NCBI RefSeq assembly: GCF_009184395.1
Contig: NZ_WEIC01000001.1
Coordinates: 1,010,047-1,074,046, forward strand
Source of the DNA: Amylibacter sp. SFDW26
Lineage (GTDB): Bacteria; Pseudomonadota; Alphaproteobacteria; Rhodobacterales; Rhodobacteraceae
Length of the DNA: 64,000 bases
Direction: 5' to 3'
The notes under the pieces are model-generated. The model did no database searches and had not been told where the DNA came from. It saw only the letters and a program-made list of their open reading frames with translations. Made by a program: the position numbers and the translations under genes. Below are positions 35,811 to 43,594 of the stretch, piece after piece; the first letter of the stretch is position 1; each line of letters starts with the position of its first letter.

Positions 35811-35924
35811 TTACCCCGCGTCCAACCCCGCAATATAATCGCGATACACCCGATCCGTCACATCGCGCAGCAGTTCAAAGCTCACAACATTATTTGCACA
35901 GGTTTGAAGTGTGGTGAAGGCCAT
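35811..35924 (-). pseudogene. Remnant of an MNT-HEPN gene 3' end (second copy, with internal deletion)
   Basis: Open frame of 37 codons ending LLRDVTDRVYRDYIAGLDAG, closely like the end of the intact protein at 36746 (VLRDVTDRVCKDYIAGLGAD). Upstream, the CANNVVSFELLRD part resembles QANCFKLLRD, which lies about 40 residues earlier in the intact protein, so the two LLRD/VLRD sites appear joined by a deletion. The copy lies 94 bases downstream of paralogue B and 128 bases upstream of the ankyrin gene, all on the minus strand. It may be expressed as a small ORF but reads as a displaced gene end. The rest of the 335-base gap 35683-36017 shows nothing else. Confidence 0.75.
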
Positions 35925-36017
35925 GGGTAATTTTCGTATTTAGAAATCACCTAGAAGAAAACGTTACAAATTGAAAGGCACCTTATTGACTGTTCTATAA
36001 AGCAACCACCAACACGA

Positions 36018-36638
36018 TCACTTTATAACGCAGTTTTTTTGCAGGACGTTAGCTTTCTTATCACAAGATACGCTTACCATTTTCAGAACCTCATATTTCA
36101 TCTTATGAGCAATCTCACCATACTGCTGCACCATCATAGCCTTTGCTCTTTTAATGGCAGCAGCGCGGTTTCCCTCACGACCAGATCGGATAACAACAAC
36201 GCCAGGTGCAAAATTGGCAACCCATGTACGATCGTGCGGCCAATAAGTATTGGCTACAAATGTCCCATATGTAAATGCGTACAAGCCCTTACCCTTTGGT
36301 TCTTCCCAATTTATAGCATATCGGTACCCATTCACCCTAAACGCATCAAAGTGTTTCCGAGACAATTTAGTTCTCTGGCGTAAGAACGTTTCTCTAAAGC
36401 CATAACTGACTTTGCCCTTACAAAGCACTGCGAACCCTTTTTTGCTATTTACGGGACAAAAACTCATTCCCCATAACCTGTCACCACGGTATTCTTTTGG
36501 CCTATCAACGGGGTCAGGCATCTCTTGAAATAGAACAACAGCATTGGGATTAAGCTTCATACTTTCGGCAGCCATTACCGTCATCGGAAAAATGGTCAGC
36601 ACAACAGCTGTCAGTGAGTGGAAAAAATAACGTAGCAT
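36018..36638 (-). CDS. Secreted cysteine-containing protein, paralogue B of an unnamed family
   Basis: 206 aa, signal peptide about residues 1-23 (ending VMA), AAAGGGG site before the ATG. It shares with paralogues A and C the order V-V-L-x-Q-E-M, MSFCPV, a second Cys (VLCKG), Y-R-Y-A-I-N-W, G-L-Y-A-F, W-V-A-N-F-A-P-G-V-V-V, R-A-K-A-M-x-V-Q-Q-Y-G then K-M-K-Y, and C-terminal VSC and NC. Between the first motif and the CPV it has about ten extra residues. It is placed between the end of the intact MNT-HEPN gene (107 bases) and a displaced copy of that gene's end (93 bases). Function unknown. Confidence 0.75.
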   Translation of the reverse strand: MLRYFFHSLTAVVLTIFPMTVMAAESMKLNPNAVVLFQEMPDPVDRPKEYRGDRLWGMSFCPVNSKKGFAVLCKGKVSYGFRETFLRQRTKLSRKHFDAFRVNGYRYAINWEEPKGKGLYAFTYGTFVANTYWPHDRTWVANFAPGVVVIRSGREGNRAAAIKRAKAMMVQQYGEIAHKMKYEVLKMVSVSCDKKANVLQKNCVIK

Positions 36639-36745
36639 TGAGGTCCCCTTTTATTATCAAAATCCAATATCAAGCTTTTGAAAATTAACAAAAAACCTAC
36701 AAAGATAACTAAAATAGTCACTTCACCATTTTGACGCAGCGCACT

Positions 36746-37633
36746 TTAATCCGCGCCTAAACCCGCAATATAATCCTTGCACACGCGATCCGTCACATCA
36801 CGCAGCACGGTAACGCGGTCGATCAGATAGCGCAGCTGATCGGCCTCGATGCTGTATTCTTTTTTATAACGTGCCTCGATATAGGCATCGCGCAGCAGTT
36901 TGAAACAGTTGGCTTGCCACGGATCGCCCAGATTGAAAATCTCGGTAAAGGCATTGTCGCGCCCCTTACAACGGTTCCAAAGTTTTGCCAGATCATGGGT
37001 TTTAGGACGCTCATCCGTCAAAACCAAAACAGCACAGGTCAGCAGGTTTTCTGCTGCTTGGTGTAAATAAAATGCTGATTGATTGTTTTCATTATCGTCC
37101 AATTGACGCTGGCTATCTTTTAAAAACAATCTGCTTTTATCAAACCAAACATCATAATGCTCTTGGGCAACCTCACGCCGCTCAGCCACATCCAAATCCC
37201 GTGGCCCCGACAGCGGATAATCCTCTGCCTCATAAAACAGCACCCCTTCATTCACGATATCCGTGTAAAAATAATGCTTTTGTTCCAATCGCTTGTTCAG
37301 GTCTTCGTAAGCTTCCACAATCACATTGGGCGTATGTTTCAACCGATCTTTGTAGAACTTCAACGTGTCGTTCAAATGACTTTCAAACCGCTGCCCACTG
37401 GACCCTTTGCCATATTTCTTGGCCTTGGTGACCACCAAAAAATCCAGATCAGAGGCATAGATATACTGACCATTGTTATACTGCGTGATGTCATAGACCC
37501 AATCACCACGCGCAAATGATCCAAACAGAATAATATGGCTGGCCTTATCTTCTGATGCCTCACGCAACATATCCGCCACAGCCGCAATATGCTTCTGCTC
37601 CTTTAAAGATCGTTCTGGAAGGTCCCTGCGCAT
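36746..37633 (-). CDS. MNT nucleotidyltransferase fused to HEPN domain
   Basis: 295 aa. The N-terminal Pol-beta-type minimal nucleotidyltransferase has ILFGSFARGDW (G38-S39) and the metal-binding SDLDFLVV (D62, D64). The gap between GS and DxD is 22 residues where about ten is usual, due to an insert WVYDITQYNNGQYIYA. The HEPN domain covers about 155-290 with 'SAFYLHQAAENLL' and 'RPKTHDLAKLW'; the Arg and His are three apart, not the four to six of toxic HEPN nucleases. As separate genes MNT and HEPN form toxin-antitoxin pairs where MNT AMPylates HEPN; here they are one chain, so a stand-alone role is more likely. Two decayed copies of its 3' end lie downstream. Confidence 0.8.
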   Translation of the reverse strand: MRRDLPERSLKEQKHIAAVADMLREASEDKASHIILFGSFARGDWVYDITQYNNGQYIYASDLDFLVVTKAKKYGKGSSGQRFESHLNDTLKFYKDRLKHTPNVIVEAYEDLNKRLEQKHYFYTDIVNEGVLFYEAEDYPLSGPRDLDVAERREVAQEHYDVWFDKSRLFLKDSQRQLDDNENNQSAFYLHQAAENLLTCAVLVLTDERPKTHDLAKLWNRCKGRDNAFTEIFNLGDPWQANCFKLLRDAYIEARYKKEYSIEADQLRYLIDRVTVLRDVTDRVCKDYIAGLGAD

Positions 37634-37958
37634 ACGCCCGTCTTATATTTGTTTTGGGTTTTATAGCGTGGATTGGGATACAGGGGAAGTAATGATCATT
37701 CAAAGCACCGCGCTTGCCACACCCCAATCCGTGCAAAGCACGGATAGCGCCTGACCCTCCCCCACGGGAGGGCGCTTCACGCCCACCCTCGGGTCAGTCG
37801 CTGGTTTTTTAATTTGCCTTTCCTTTTTAATAAAGCAATGAAAATCGATAGTGCTTCTAAAAATATGAAAGCTTTTAAATATTAGAAATAATATTTAAGT
37901 TGCAAAAGTAATATAAATGTGGCTGTTTAAGCTCCATTAATCCTTATTGAGTTATATT
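37634..37958. other. Intergenic stretch with a GC-rich folded element
   Basis: 325 bases between the divergent MNT-HEPN and membrane-protein genes. The part 37727-37815 is a GC-rich structured element described separately; the rest (37816-37958) is very AT-rich and probably holds the promoter of the membrane-protein gene. No open frame of interest. Confidence 0.6.
37727..37815 (+). ncRNA. GC-rich multi-hairpin element ending in a T-run (possible small RNA, terminator or dispersed palindrome)
   Basis: First hairpin ATCCGTG/CACGGAT (37727-37733, 37739-37745, loop CAAAG). Then an outer stem CTGACCC/GGGTCAG (37751-37757, 37791-37797) encloses CCCTCCC/GGGAGGG (37755-37761, 37766-37772) or GGGCG/CGCCC (37770-37774, 37780-37784), and a TTTTTT run follows at 37804-37809. 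The GC content is far above its AT-rich surroundings. The stems partly compete, so a three-way junction or a switch is possible. A repeated intergenic palindrome is the main alternative. Confidence 0.4.
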
Positions 37959-38999
37959 ATGAACATATTTGATAGAAACGCACTAATATATTGCATCCAC
38001 TTATTAGTTGTAATAGCGACAGCATATTTCGCCTTTAAAGGTAATTTTTTTACTTGGTATTATGTTTTAATAGTAGCTTTGCCTTTATTATTGTCATCGT
38101 TTCCTAGACTTAAAAATTACTCTTATACAATCAATGTAAGGATATTATTTCCAATTTCCATAGGTTTGTTATGTGTATGTTTTTTCCATTATTTCCCGCA
38201 TTTAATGATACCAGATACAGGAACATTATCGCCGAGTACTTATGGAATAAAAAATGACACGGGTTCTGTAACTCAAGACTTTTTCGCTGTTAACCCTATA
38301 TTCAAAGATGCCGTATCTGTTTTATATGCAATCTGCGCAGCCTTCATGTTGTGGAAAGGCTTAACTGACTTCGATGAACTAAAACATGTTTTGTATGAAG
38401 AAGCCAACGAAGTGAAAACAATTTCTGATTACTCAAACTATTTTATTGTTAGTGGTGAAATCGAATATCATAAACCCTATGTACTTACTTTAAGAAAGAA
38501 ACTGTTCTCTTATTTAGAGAATATGCTTCAAGGAAATAAAATTGTAGCAAATTCAAAAAATGAAGACGTTCTAGAAGAATGTATGGCAACAGTAGGAAAA
38601 CTTAATCCTGGTGATTTCAATGATCAAATTGCACTTGGTGAAATAATGAAAAGCTTATCTAGAATTTCTGTGCTGAGATCACATAGAACTGTATGTATTG
38701 AGAAAAAGATGTCACCATTCATTCTTACTCTAATGTTTATGATGTCTGCAACAATGGTAGCATCATTCTTTGGCAAGGCATCCGGAGAAGTTTCAATTGA
38801 TTATATATATGTATTTCTTTTACCTGCATTTTATACTTCCATTTTTATGACACTAGTTGATCTAGGTTCACCATTCGATGGTTATTGGTCAATAAAACTC
38901 GGTGCTGTAGAGACCGCAATGTCAAAATTAAAAGAACAAATTTCTCAGACTGAAGATGATATAGAAACCTCTAATCAAGCGTCACTCATCCATCTTTAA
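37959..38999 (+). CDS. AT-rich membrane protein, DUF4239/bestrophin-like
   Basis: 346 aa from the ATG at 37959 (an in-frame TTG at 37947 is less likely). Two N-terminal helix pairs (about 8-80), a helix near 115-135, a cytosolic stretch of about 110 residues, and a C-terminal helix pair. The C-terminal '[20 protein letters not shown]' (near residue 235) and '[12 protein letters not shown]' resemble the DUF4239 bestrophin-like domain; I rate this as likely, not certain. Base composition is much more AT-rich than its neighbours, a sign of transfer. The last six codons (SLIHL and stop) lie on the antisense strand of a displaced lepA end, so the original C-terminus may have been lost. Confidence 0.6.
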   Translation: MNIFDRNALIYCIHLLVVIATAYFAFKGNFFTWYYVLIVALPLLLSSFPRLKNYSYTINVRILFPISIGLLCVCFFHYFPHLMIPDTGTLSPSTYGIKNDTGSVTQDFFAVNPIFKDAVSVLYAICAAFMLWKGLTDFDELKHVLYEEANEVKTISDYSNYFIVSGEIEYHKPYVLTLRKKLFSYLENMLQGNKIVANSKNEDVLEECMATVGKLNPGDFNDQIALGEIMKSLSRISVLRSHRTVCIEKKMSPFILTLMFMMSATMVASFFGKASGEVSIDYIYVFLLPAFYTSIFMTLVDLGSPFDGYWSIKLGAVETAMSKLKEQISQTEDDIETSNQASLIHL

Positions 39000-39140
39000 C
39001 GCAGAAATAAACGCCTGTTGCGGTATCTCTACCTTACCAAACTGGCGCAGCTTCTTCTTACCCGCCTTCTGTTTGTCCAACAGATTCTTCTTCCGCGACA
39101 CGTCTAATTTGATCCAAGCCTGAATAGAGAAGCTATACAT
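38982..39140 (-). pseudogene. Displaced copy of the lepA 3' end with internal deletion
   Basis: Bases 38985-39103 match the last 119 bases of lepA (39851-39969) with about 7 mismatches and no gaps (about 94%). The frame is open: 52 codons, starting [19 protein letters not shown] and ending with the normal LepA end ISALKMDE. The first part resembles [10 protein letters not shown] of LepA, which normally lies about 40 residues further upstream, so about 30 codons are missing. The ATG follows directly, in frame, on the TAA stop of paralogue C. Same strand as lepA. Confidence 0.9.
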
Positions 39141-39755
39141 TTATTTTAACGTACATTTGTTATGATTGATCTGAAATTGTACAAATGCGTTTTTAAAAGT
39201 ACACTTTACTGGTGCAGCTTTAAATGAAACAAATTTCATCTTCTTTGTAAGTTCAGCACCATATTGCTTTTTAAAAGCCGCCTTGGCCCGCTTTAGCGAA
39301 GCACTATATCCGTTCTTCCAATCTGTTAGTGGGAGCGTAATCACAGCAACTGTGCCACCTTCCAAGTTGGCAATCTGTGTCACTTCATTTGGGCCATATA
39401 ATTTATTACTCCAGCCTCCTTGCGCGGTTATGGTGCCTTTAGAAAATGCATACAAGCCTTTGGCTTGTGGCTTCATCCATTGGATATCGTATTCATAGAC
39501 ACCAACGTCAACGACATCGTAAACTTCCTTGGACCATCCAGGATATGAGTATGCTTTGTAACCACAACTACCTTTAAACGTATTCTTTTTACCAACTGGG
39601 CAGAATGTCATTTGGACAGCCTTATTATGATCAAACCGAGACGTATCAGTTTCTACAATAATGACGGTTCTTTCTGGGTCTCCTGTAAAAATTCCAGCAT
39701 ACGCTGGTGATATAGAGAAAAGAGATAATGATATTAGTGATAAAAATTTAAGCAT
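39141..39755 (-). CDS. Secreted cysteine-containing protein, paralogue C of an unnamed family
   Basis: 204 aa, signal peptide about residues 1-20 (ending AYA), AAAGG site before the ATG. It shares with paralogues A and B: T-V-I-I-V-E-T, MTFCPV, second Cys (GSCGY), Y-E-Y-D-I-Q-W, G-L-Y-A-F, Q-I-A-N-L-E-G-G-T-V-A-V, R-A-K-A-A-F-K-K-Q-Y-G and K-M-K-F, then VKC and the final KCTLK. It lies between lepA (92-base gap) and a displaced copy of the lepA end, and its stop codon touches the in-frame ATG of that copy, so readthrough would fuse the two. Function unknown. Confidence 0.75.
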   Translation of the reverse strand: MLKFLSLISLSLFSISPAYAGIFTGDPERTVIIVETDTSRFDHNKAVQMTFCPVGKKNTFKGSCGYKAYSYPGWSKEVYDVVDVGVYEYDIQWMKPQAKGLYAFSKGTITAQGGWSNKLYGPNEVTQIANLEGGTVAVITLPLTDWKNGYSASLKRAKAAFKKQYGAELTKKMKFVSFKAAPVKCTFKNAFVQFQINHNKCTLK

Positions 39756-39847
39756 AAAAAACCTTTAATTAAACAAAACGCTTCAAAACTGATCTATAAA
39801 ACCAAGCATATAGAAAAGAACGAAGCAACATTTAATTCACAGATGGC

Positions 39848-41647
39848 TTACTCATCCATCTTCAACGCAGAAATAAACGCCTGCTGCGGTATCTCTACCT
39901 TACCAAACTGGCGCATCTTTTTCTTACCCGCCTTCTGTTTGTCCAACAGCTTCTTCTTACGCGATACGTCCCCGCCGTAACATTTCGCCGTCACATCTTT
40001 GCGCATCGCAGCCAGTGTTTCGCGTGCGATGATACGGCCGCCAATGGCTGCCTGAATAGGGATTTTGAACATATGGCGTGGGATCAAATCCTTTAGCTTT
40101 TCGCACATCACACGCCCGCGCATCTCAGCACGGTCACGGTGAACCATTGTAGAGAGTGCATCCACAGGTTCATCATTCACCAAAATCTGCATCTTAACCA
40201 AGAAATCCTGACGGTAGCCTTCCATCGAATAATCAAACGACGCATAGCCCTTGGTCACCGATTTCAGACGATCATAGAAATCAAACACCACTTCATTAAG
40301 CGGCAGATCATAAACCACCATCGCGCGTGTGCCCGCATAAGTCAGGTCTTCTTGGATACCACGGCGGTCTTGGCACAGTTTCAGCACATCGCCCAGATAT
40401 TCATCAGGCACCAATATTGTCGCCTTAATCCGCGGTTCTTCGATATGATCCACATGGGTCAGATCAGGCATATCCGCAGGGTTGTGCAGTTCGATCACTT
40501 CACCATCACGCATATGGATGTGGTAAATCACAGACGGTGCCGTCGTGATCAGCTCGATCCCATATTCGCGTTCCAAACGGTCGCGGATCACTTCCAAATG
40601 CAACAGACCCAGGAAGCCACAACGGAACCCGAAACCAAGGGCCGCAGATGTTTCCATCTCATGGCTGAAACTTGCATCATTCAGTGACAGCTTGCTGATC
40701 GCCTCACGCAGATCTTCAAACTCGGCGTTATCAACTGGGAACAAGCCACAGAACACCACAGGCTGGCTGGGCGCAAAACCCTCTAACGGTTCAGCGCATT
40801 CCTTTTTGTCATGCGTGATCGTATCGCCCACAGCCGTATCGCGCACTTGTTTGATCGATGCCGTTAAAAAGCCAAGCTCCCCTGGCCCCAACCCATCAAT
40901 ATTTTCCATCTGCGGACGGAACACGCCCACACGGTCCACAGGGTACGTCGCACCCGTATTCATCATGCGGATTTTATCGCCCTTTTTCAGGTACCCATCC
41001 ACAACACGCACCAAAACCACAACGCCCAGATAAGCGTCATACCAACTGTCCACCAACATCGCTTTCAGTGGCGCATCTGGATTACCTTCGGGGGCTGGCA
41101 AACGCGTGACAATCGCTTCTAATACATCAGGAATACCAATTCCCGTCTTGGCACTGATCTGCACCGCATCCGTTGCATCAATGCCAATCACATCTTCGAT
41201 CTGTTCCGCCACACGGTCCACATCTGCCGCTGGCAAATCGATTTTGTTCAACACAGGCACAATCTCATGATCCGCCTCAATCGCATGGTACACATTCGCC
41301 AATGTCTGCGCTTCCACACCTTGGGAAGCATCCACAACCAACAACGACCCTTCAACAGCACGCATAGACCGCGACACCTCATAAGCGAAATCAACGTGCC
41401 CCGGTGTGTCGATCAGGTTCAGGATATACGTCTCGCCATCCTGCGCTTTATACTCAATCCGAACCGAGTTCGCTTTGATGGTAATCCCACGCTCTTTTTC
41501 GATATCCATAGTATCCAGCATCTGCGCTTCCATATCGCGCTCCGCAACAGTGCCCGTTTGCTGAATCAAACGATCCGCAAGCGTAGATTTCCCATGGTCA
41601 ATATGTGCAACAATCGAAAAGTTGCGGATTTTAGATAGATCAGTCAT
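39848..41647 (-). CDS. lepA: Elongation factor 4 (LepA), ribosome-associated GTPase
   Basis: 599 aa, full length. The GTPase domain has AHIDHGKST (G1, from residue 14), the EF-type 'ERGITIKA', 'DTPGHVDF' (G3) and NKID (G4). The LepA-specific C-terminal domain is present, with '[23 protein letters not shown]'-type sequence (located at about residues 552-575) and the end ISALKMDE. LepA binds the ribosome and can back-translocate stalled complexes, or assist initiation and 30S assembly. The ribosome-binding site is weak. Its 3' end is duplicated 0.85 kb downstream beyond paralogue C, and the intact gene shows no damage. Confidence 0.96.
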   Translation of the reverse strand: MTDLSKIRNFSIVAHIDHGKSTLADRLIQQTGTVAERDMEAQMLDTMDIEKERGITIKANSVRIEYKAQDGETYILNLIDTPGHVDFAYEVSRSMRAVEGSLLVVDASQGVEAQTLANVYHAIEADHEIVPVLNKIDLPAADVDRVAEQIEDVIGIDATDAVQISAKTGIGIPDVLEAIVTRLPAPEGNPDAPLKAMLVDSWYDAYLGVVVLVRVVDGYLKKGDKIRMMNTGATYPVDRVGVFRPQMENIDGLGPGELGFLTASIKQVRDTAVGDTITHDKKECAEPLEGFAPSQPVVFCGLFPVDNAEFEDLREAISKLSLNDASFSHEMETSAALGFGFRCGFLGLLHLEVIRDRLEREYGIELITTAPSVIYHIHMRDGEVIELHNPADMPDLTHVDHIEEPRIKATILVPDEYLGDVLKLCQDRRGIQEDLTYAGTRAMVVYDLPLNEVVFDFYDRLKSVTKGYASFDYSMEGYRQDFLVKMQILVNDEPVDALSTMVHRDRAEMRGRVMCEKLKDLIPRHMFKIPIQAAIGGRIIARETLAAMRKDVTAKCYGGDVSRKKKLLDKQKAGKKKMRQFGKVEIPQQAFISALKMDE

Positions 41648-41803
41648 GGATATGGGATATGATATGGAATTGCGCGGTGGTCAATGGGGTATAGACAATC
41701 CACGCACTGGCATTGATTCCAAAATAACGCCCTCCTCTTAAAGCATGTCCTGTTTGACGAACTTATACGACCTGTCTTCAACAAGGAGAGGTGTAAGACC
41801 TAC

Positions 41804-42499
41804 CTATTGCAGCGTATTAGTAAACTGTGCCCATTCGAGCATATTTACACCCAAAACTCGAACAAAGCCAAAAGTCAGCATACAACCGAATAAAAAATAA
41901 AGAGGAACGCGGCCAAGAGCATAACCACGCAGAAACAGCCCCATGAACCCCACCAACAATGATAAAAACGCAAGAATAACTGCGATAAGAAGGCCACCAT
42001 TTGCAAATGTATTCGCCGTCTCTGTTTCAATTAACCGCGCGGCAGATGACAAGAACATATAAAGGCAAGCGATCATACCAAGGACAAAACCAATTAATGA
42101 GGTAATTACCCGCGTTTTGTTTGAGGCTTGCCGCACAGGTTGTACCATATTGTTCGGAGTTTCATAAGCAGTAACATTATTAGCTTTAGCAGTTGCCCGT
42201 ACAATCGTTATAATACCGAATAGTACTGCAATTGCCCCCACAAGACCAAGTCCCGCCGCTGCCCCTATACCGCCACTACTTTTAATTACTTGATAATTTT
42301 CATTTGCATTTTTAATGAAGTAATTACCAAGTCCAATACTTCCTCCACCCAACGCAGCCAGTTTGTAGTTTACCTTGAATGCTCTTACTTTACTTCCTCT
42401 TGAGCGCGGTTTGTAATCTATACATTCATTTATGGGTTCAGGTTGTTGTGAATGTTTATTGATCCGTTGCAAACGATCTTGAAAATCTTTTTTGGTCAT
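41804..42499 (-). CDS. Hypothetical membrane protein with four helices
   Basis: 231 aa. A charged N-terminal 50 residues is followed by a glycine-rich hydrophobic pair (about 48-105) and three further helices between about 130 and 215. Glycine-rich segments (GGGSIGLGN, GGIGAAAGLGLVGA) are notable. I do not recognise the family. It stands alone on the minus strand upstream of lepA by 156 bases, which hold nothing obvious. Composition is AT-rich like the other accessory genes. Confidence 0.6.
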   Translation of the reverse strand: MTKKDFQDRLQRINKHSQQPEPINECIDYKPRSRGSKVRAFKVNYKLAALGGGSIGLGNYFIKNANENYQVIKSSGGIGAAAGLGLVGAIAVLFGIITIVRATAKANNVTAYETPNNMVQPVRQASNKTRVITSLIGFVLGMIACLYMFLSSAARLIETETANTFANGGLLIAVILAFLSLLVGFMGLFLRGYALGRVPLYFLFGCMLTFGFVRVLGVNMLEWAQFTNTLQ

Positions 42500-42760
42500 A
42501 ATGTAAATCTCTAAGCTTTAAAAATAAAATTTTGACTTTTACATGTACATAAAATTAGGCAAAAATTTGACTACAGCAAAATCTTTTAACCAACTATGAT
42601 AATTTACCCCCTGCCTCAATCACACATTTTGTCATACGCACGGTGCACGTCCTGTGCACGCGGATCATACACGGTTTTGTGCGGTTTCATCCCCTTGCCC
42701 AACCTCGCAGTTTCGGGCATATCTTAATAAAATGATGGGGCATCCCACGAGATATATGAC
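42500..42760. other. Intergenic stretch with paired GTGCAC sites
   Basis: 261 bases between divergent genes. Two GTGCAC hexamers at 42643-42648 and 42654-42659 are separated by five bases and form a longer near-palindrome (CGTGCACAGGACGTGCAC on the minus strand). It could be a protein-binding site or a hairpin; nothing else was seen. Confidence 0.35.
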
Positions 42761-43075
42761 ATGAGAGCGGCCATGAAAATTTTACTGACGACTTGCGCAA
42801 TTTCACTTCTGGCAACACCGCTTTTTGCGGGCCCGATCGAACGTGCCTGTAACGCCTCTGATCGTCAAAATGCGTCTCGGTCTTTATGTTCCTGCATCCA
42901 AGATGTCGCCGATGTGCGTTTGTCCAGCAAGGACCAAAAACAAGCTGCGAAATTCTTTAAAGAACCGCAATTGGCGCAAGACACACGTCAGTCGGATAAT
43001 GCTGCTAAAGAACGCTTTTGGTTACGTTATAAAGAATGGGGTCAGATTGCTGCTTTGCAGTGCGCACCGTCCTAA
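42761..43075 (+). CDS. Small secreted protein conserved in Rhodobacterales
   Basis: 104 aa with a signal peptide (about residues 1-23, ending LFAGP; a start at codon 5, MKILL, is equally possible). The mature part has 'IERACNASDR', 'SLCSCIQDVAD' and a C-terminal 'ALQCAPS', four cysteines in all, likely two disulfides. Similar small proteins are often labelled 'arginine transporter' in databases without evidence; I do not follow that. The 3' end overlaps the convergent phosphatase gene by 4 bases. Function unknown. Confidence 0.7.
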   Translation: MRAAMKILLTTCAISLLATPLFAGPIERACNASDRQNASRSLCSCIQDVADVRLSSKDQKQAAKFFKEPQLAQDTRQSDNAAKERFWLRYKEWGQIAALQCAPS

Positions 43076-43524
43076 GACAGCGCTTTAATCAGCCCCCTGC
43101 TGGCCTCTTCGATCAGATCAAAAACACCCTCAAAGTTATCCTCGTAATACGGATCAGGAACCTCTGTAAGTGGTTGATTTGGGGCGTATTCTAGGAATAA
43201 TTTCAACTCCGCTTGGCTGCCACAAGGTGCAATGGATTTCAGGTTGTTCAGATTGCTTTTGTCCATCGCTAAGATCAGATCAAATTGATTGAAATCTTCC
43301 TGACAAACTTGCCGTGATCTTTGTTCAGACAGGTCATACCCACGGGATGCGGCCTCTGCCATCGCACGCCGATCTGGCTGTTCGCCCACATGCCAGCCCC
43401 CTGTACCAGAGCTGTCAACAATCACATCCAAACCAGCCTGTGCCGCCAGCCCCCGAAACACGCCTTCGGCGGTGGGGGAACGGCAAATATTGCCAAGGCA
43501 TACAAACATAATTTTAGAAGGCAT
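43072..43524 (-). CDS. Low-molecular-weight protein tyrosine phosphatase
   Basis: 150 aa, the family's usual length. The P-loop is FVCLGNICRSP with catalytic Cys9 and Arg15 (CX5R), and the general acid Asp is in VPDPYYEDNF. In bacteria these enzymes dephosphorylate tyrosine kinases of capsule export or phosphoarginine on stress proteins. No kinase or polysaccharide cluster is nearby, so the target is unknown. Convergent with the small secreted protein gene. Confidence 0.93.
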   Translation of the reverse strand: MPSKIMFVCLGNICRSPTAEGVFRGLAAQAGLDVIVDSSGTGGWHVGEQPDRRAMAEAASRGYDLSEQRSRQVCQEDFNQFDLILAMDKSNLNNLKSIAPCGSQAELKLFLEYAPNQPLTEVPDPYYEDNFEGVFDLIEEASRGLIKALS

Positions 43525-43594
43525 CGTGATGTCCTTAATCTGGGTTTTGACCAGAATAACGGTCGAGCACGCTTTGAACCCGACCGTTTAACTA

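Noticed and set aside
36018-39755. Paralogues B and C as toxin-immunity pairs with the neighbouring genes
   Set aside because: No cognate small partner gene is conserved next to the three copies; their neighbours differ at each site.
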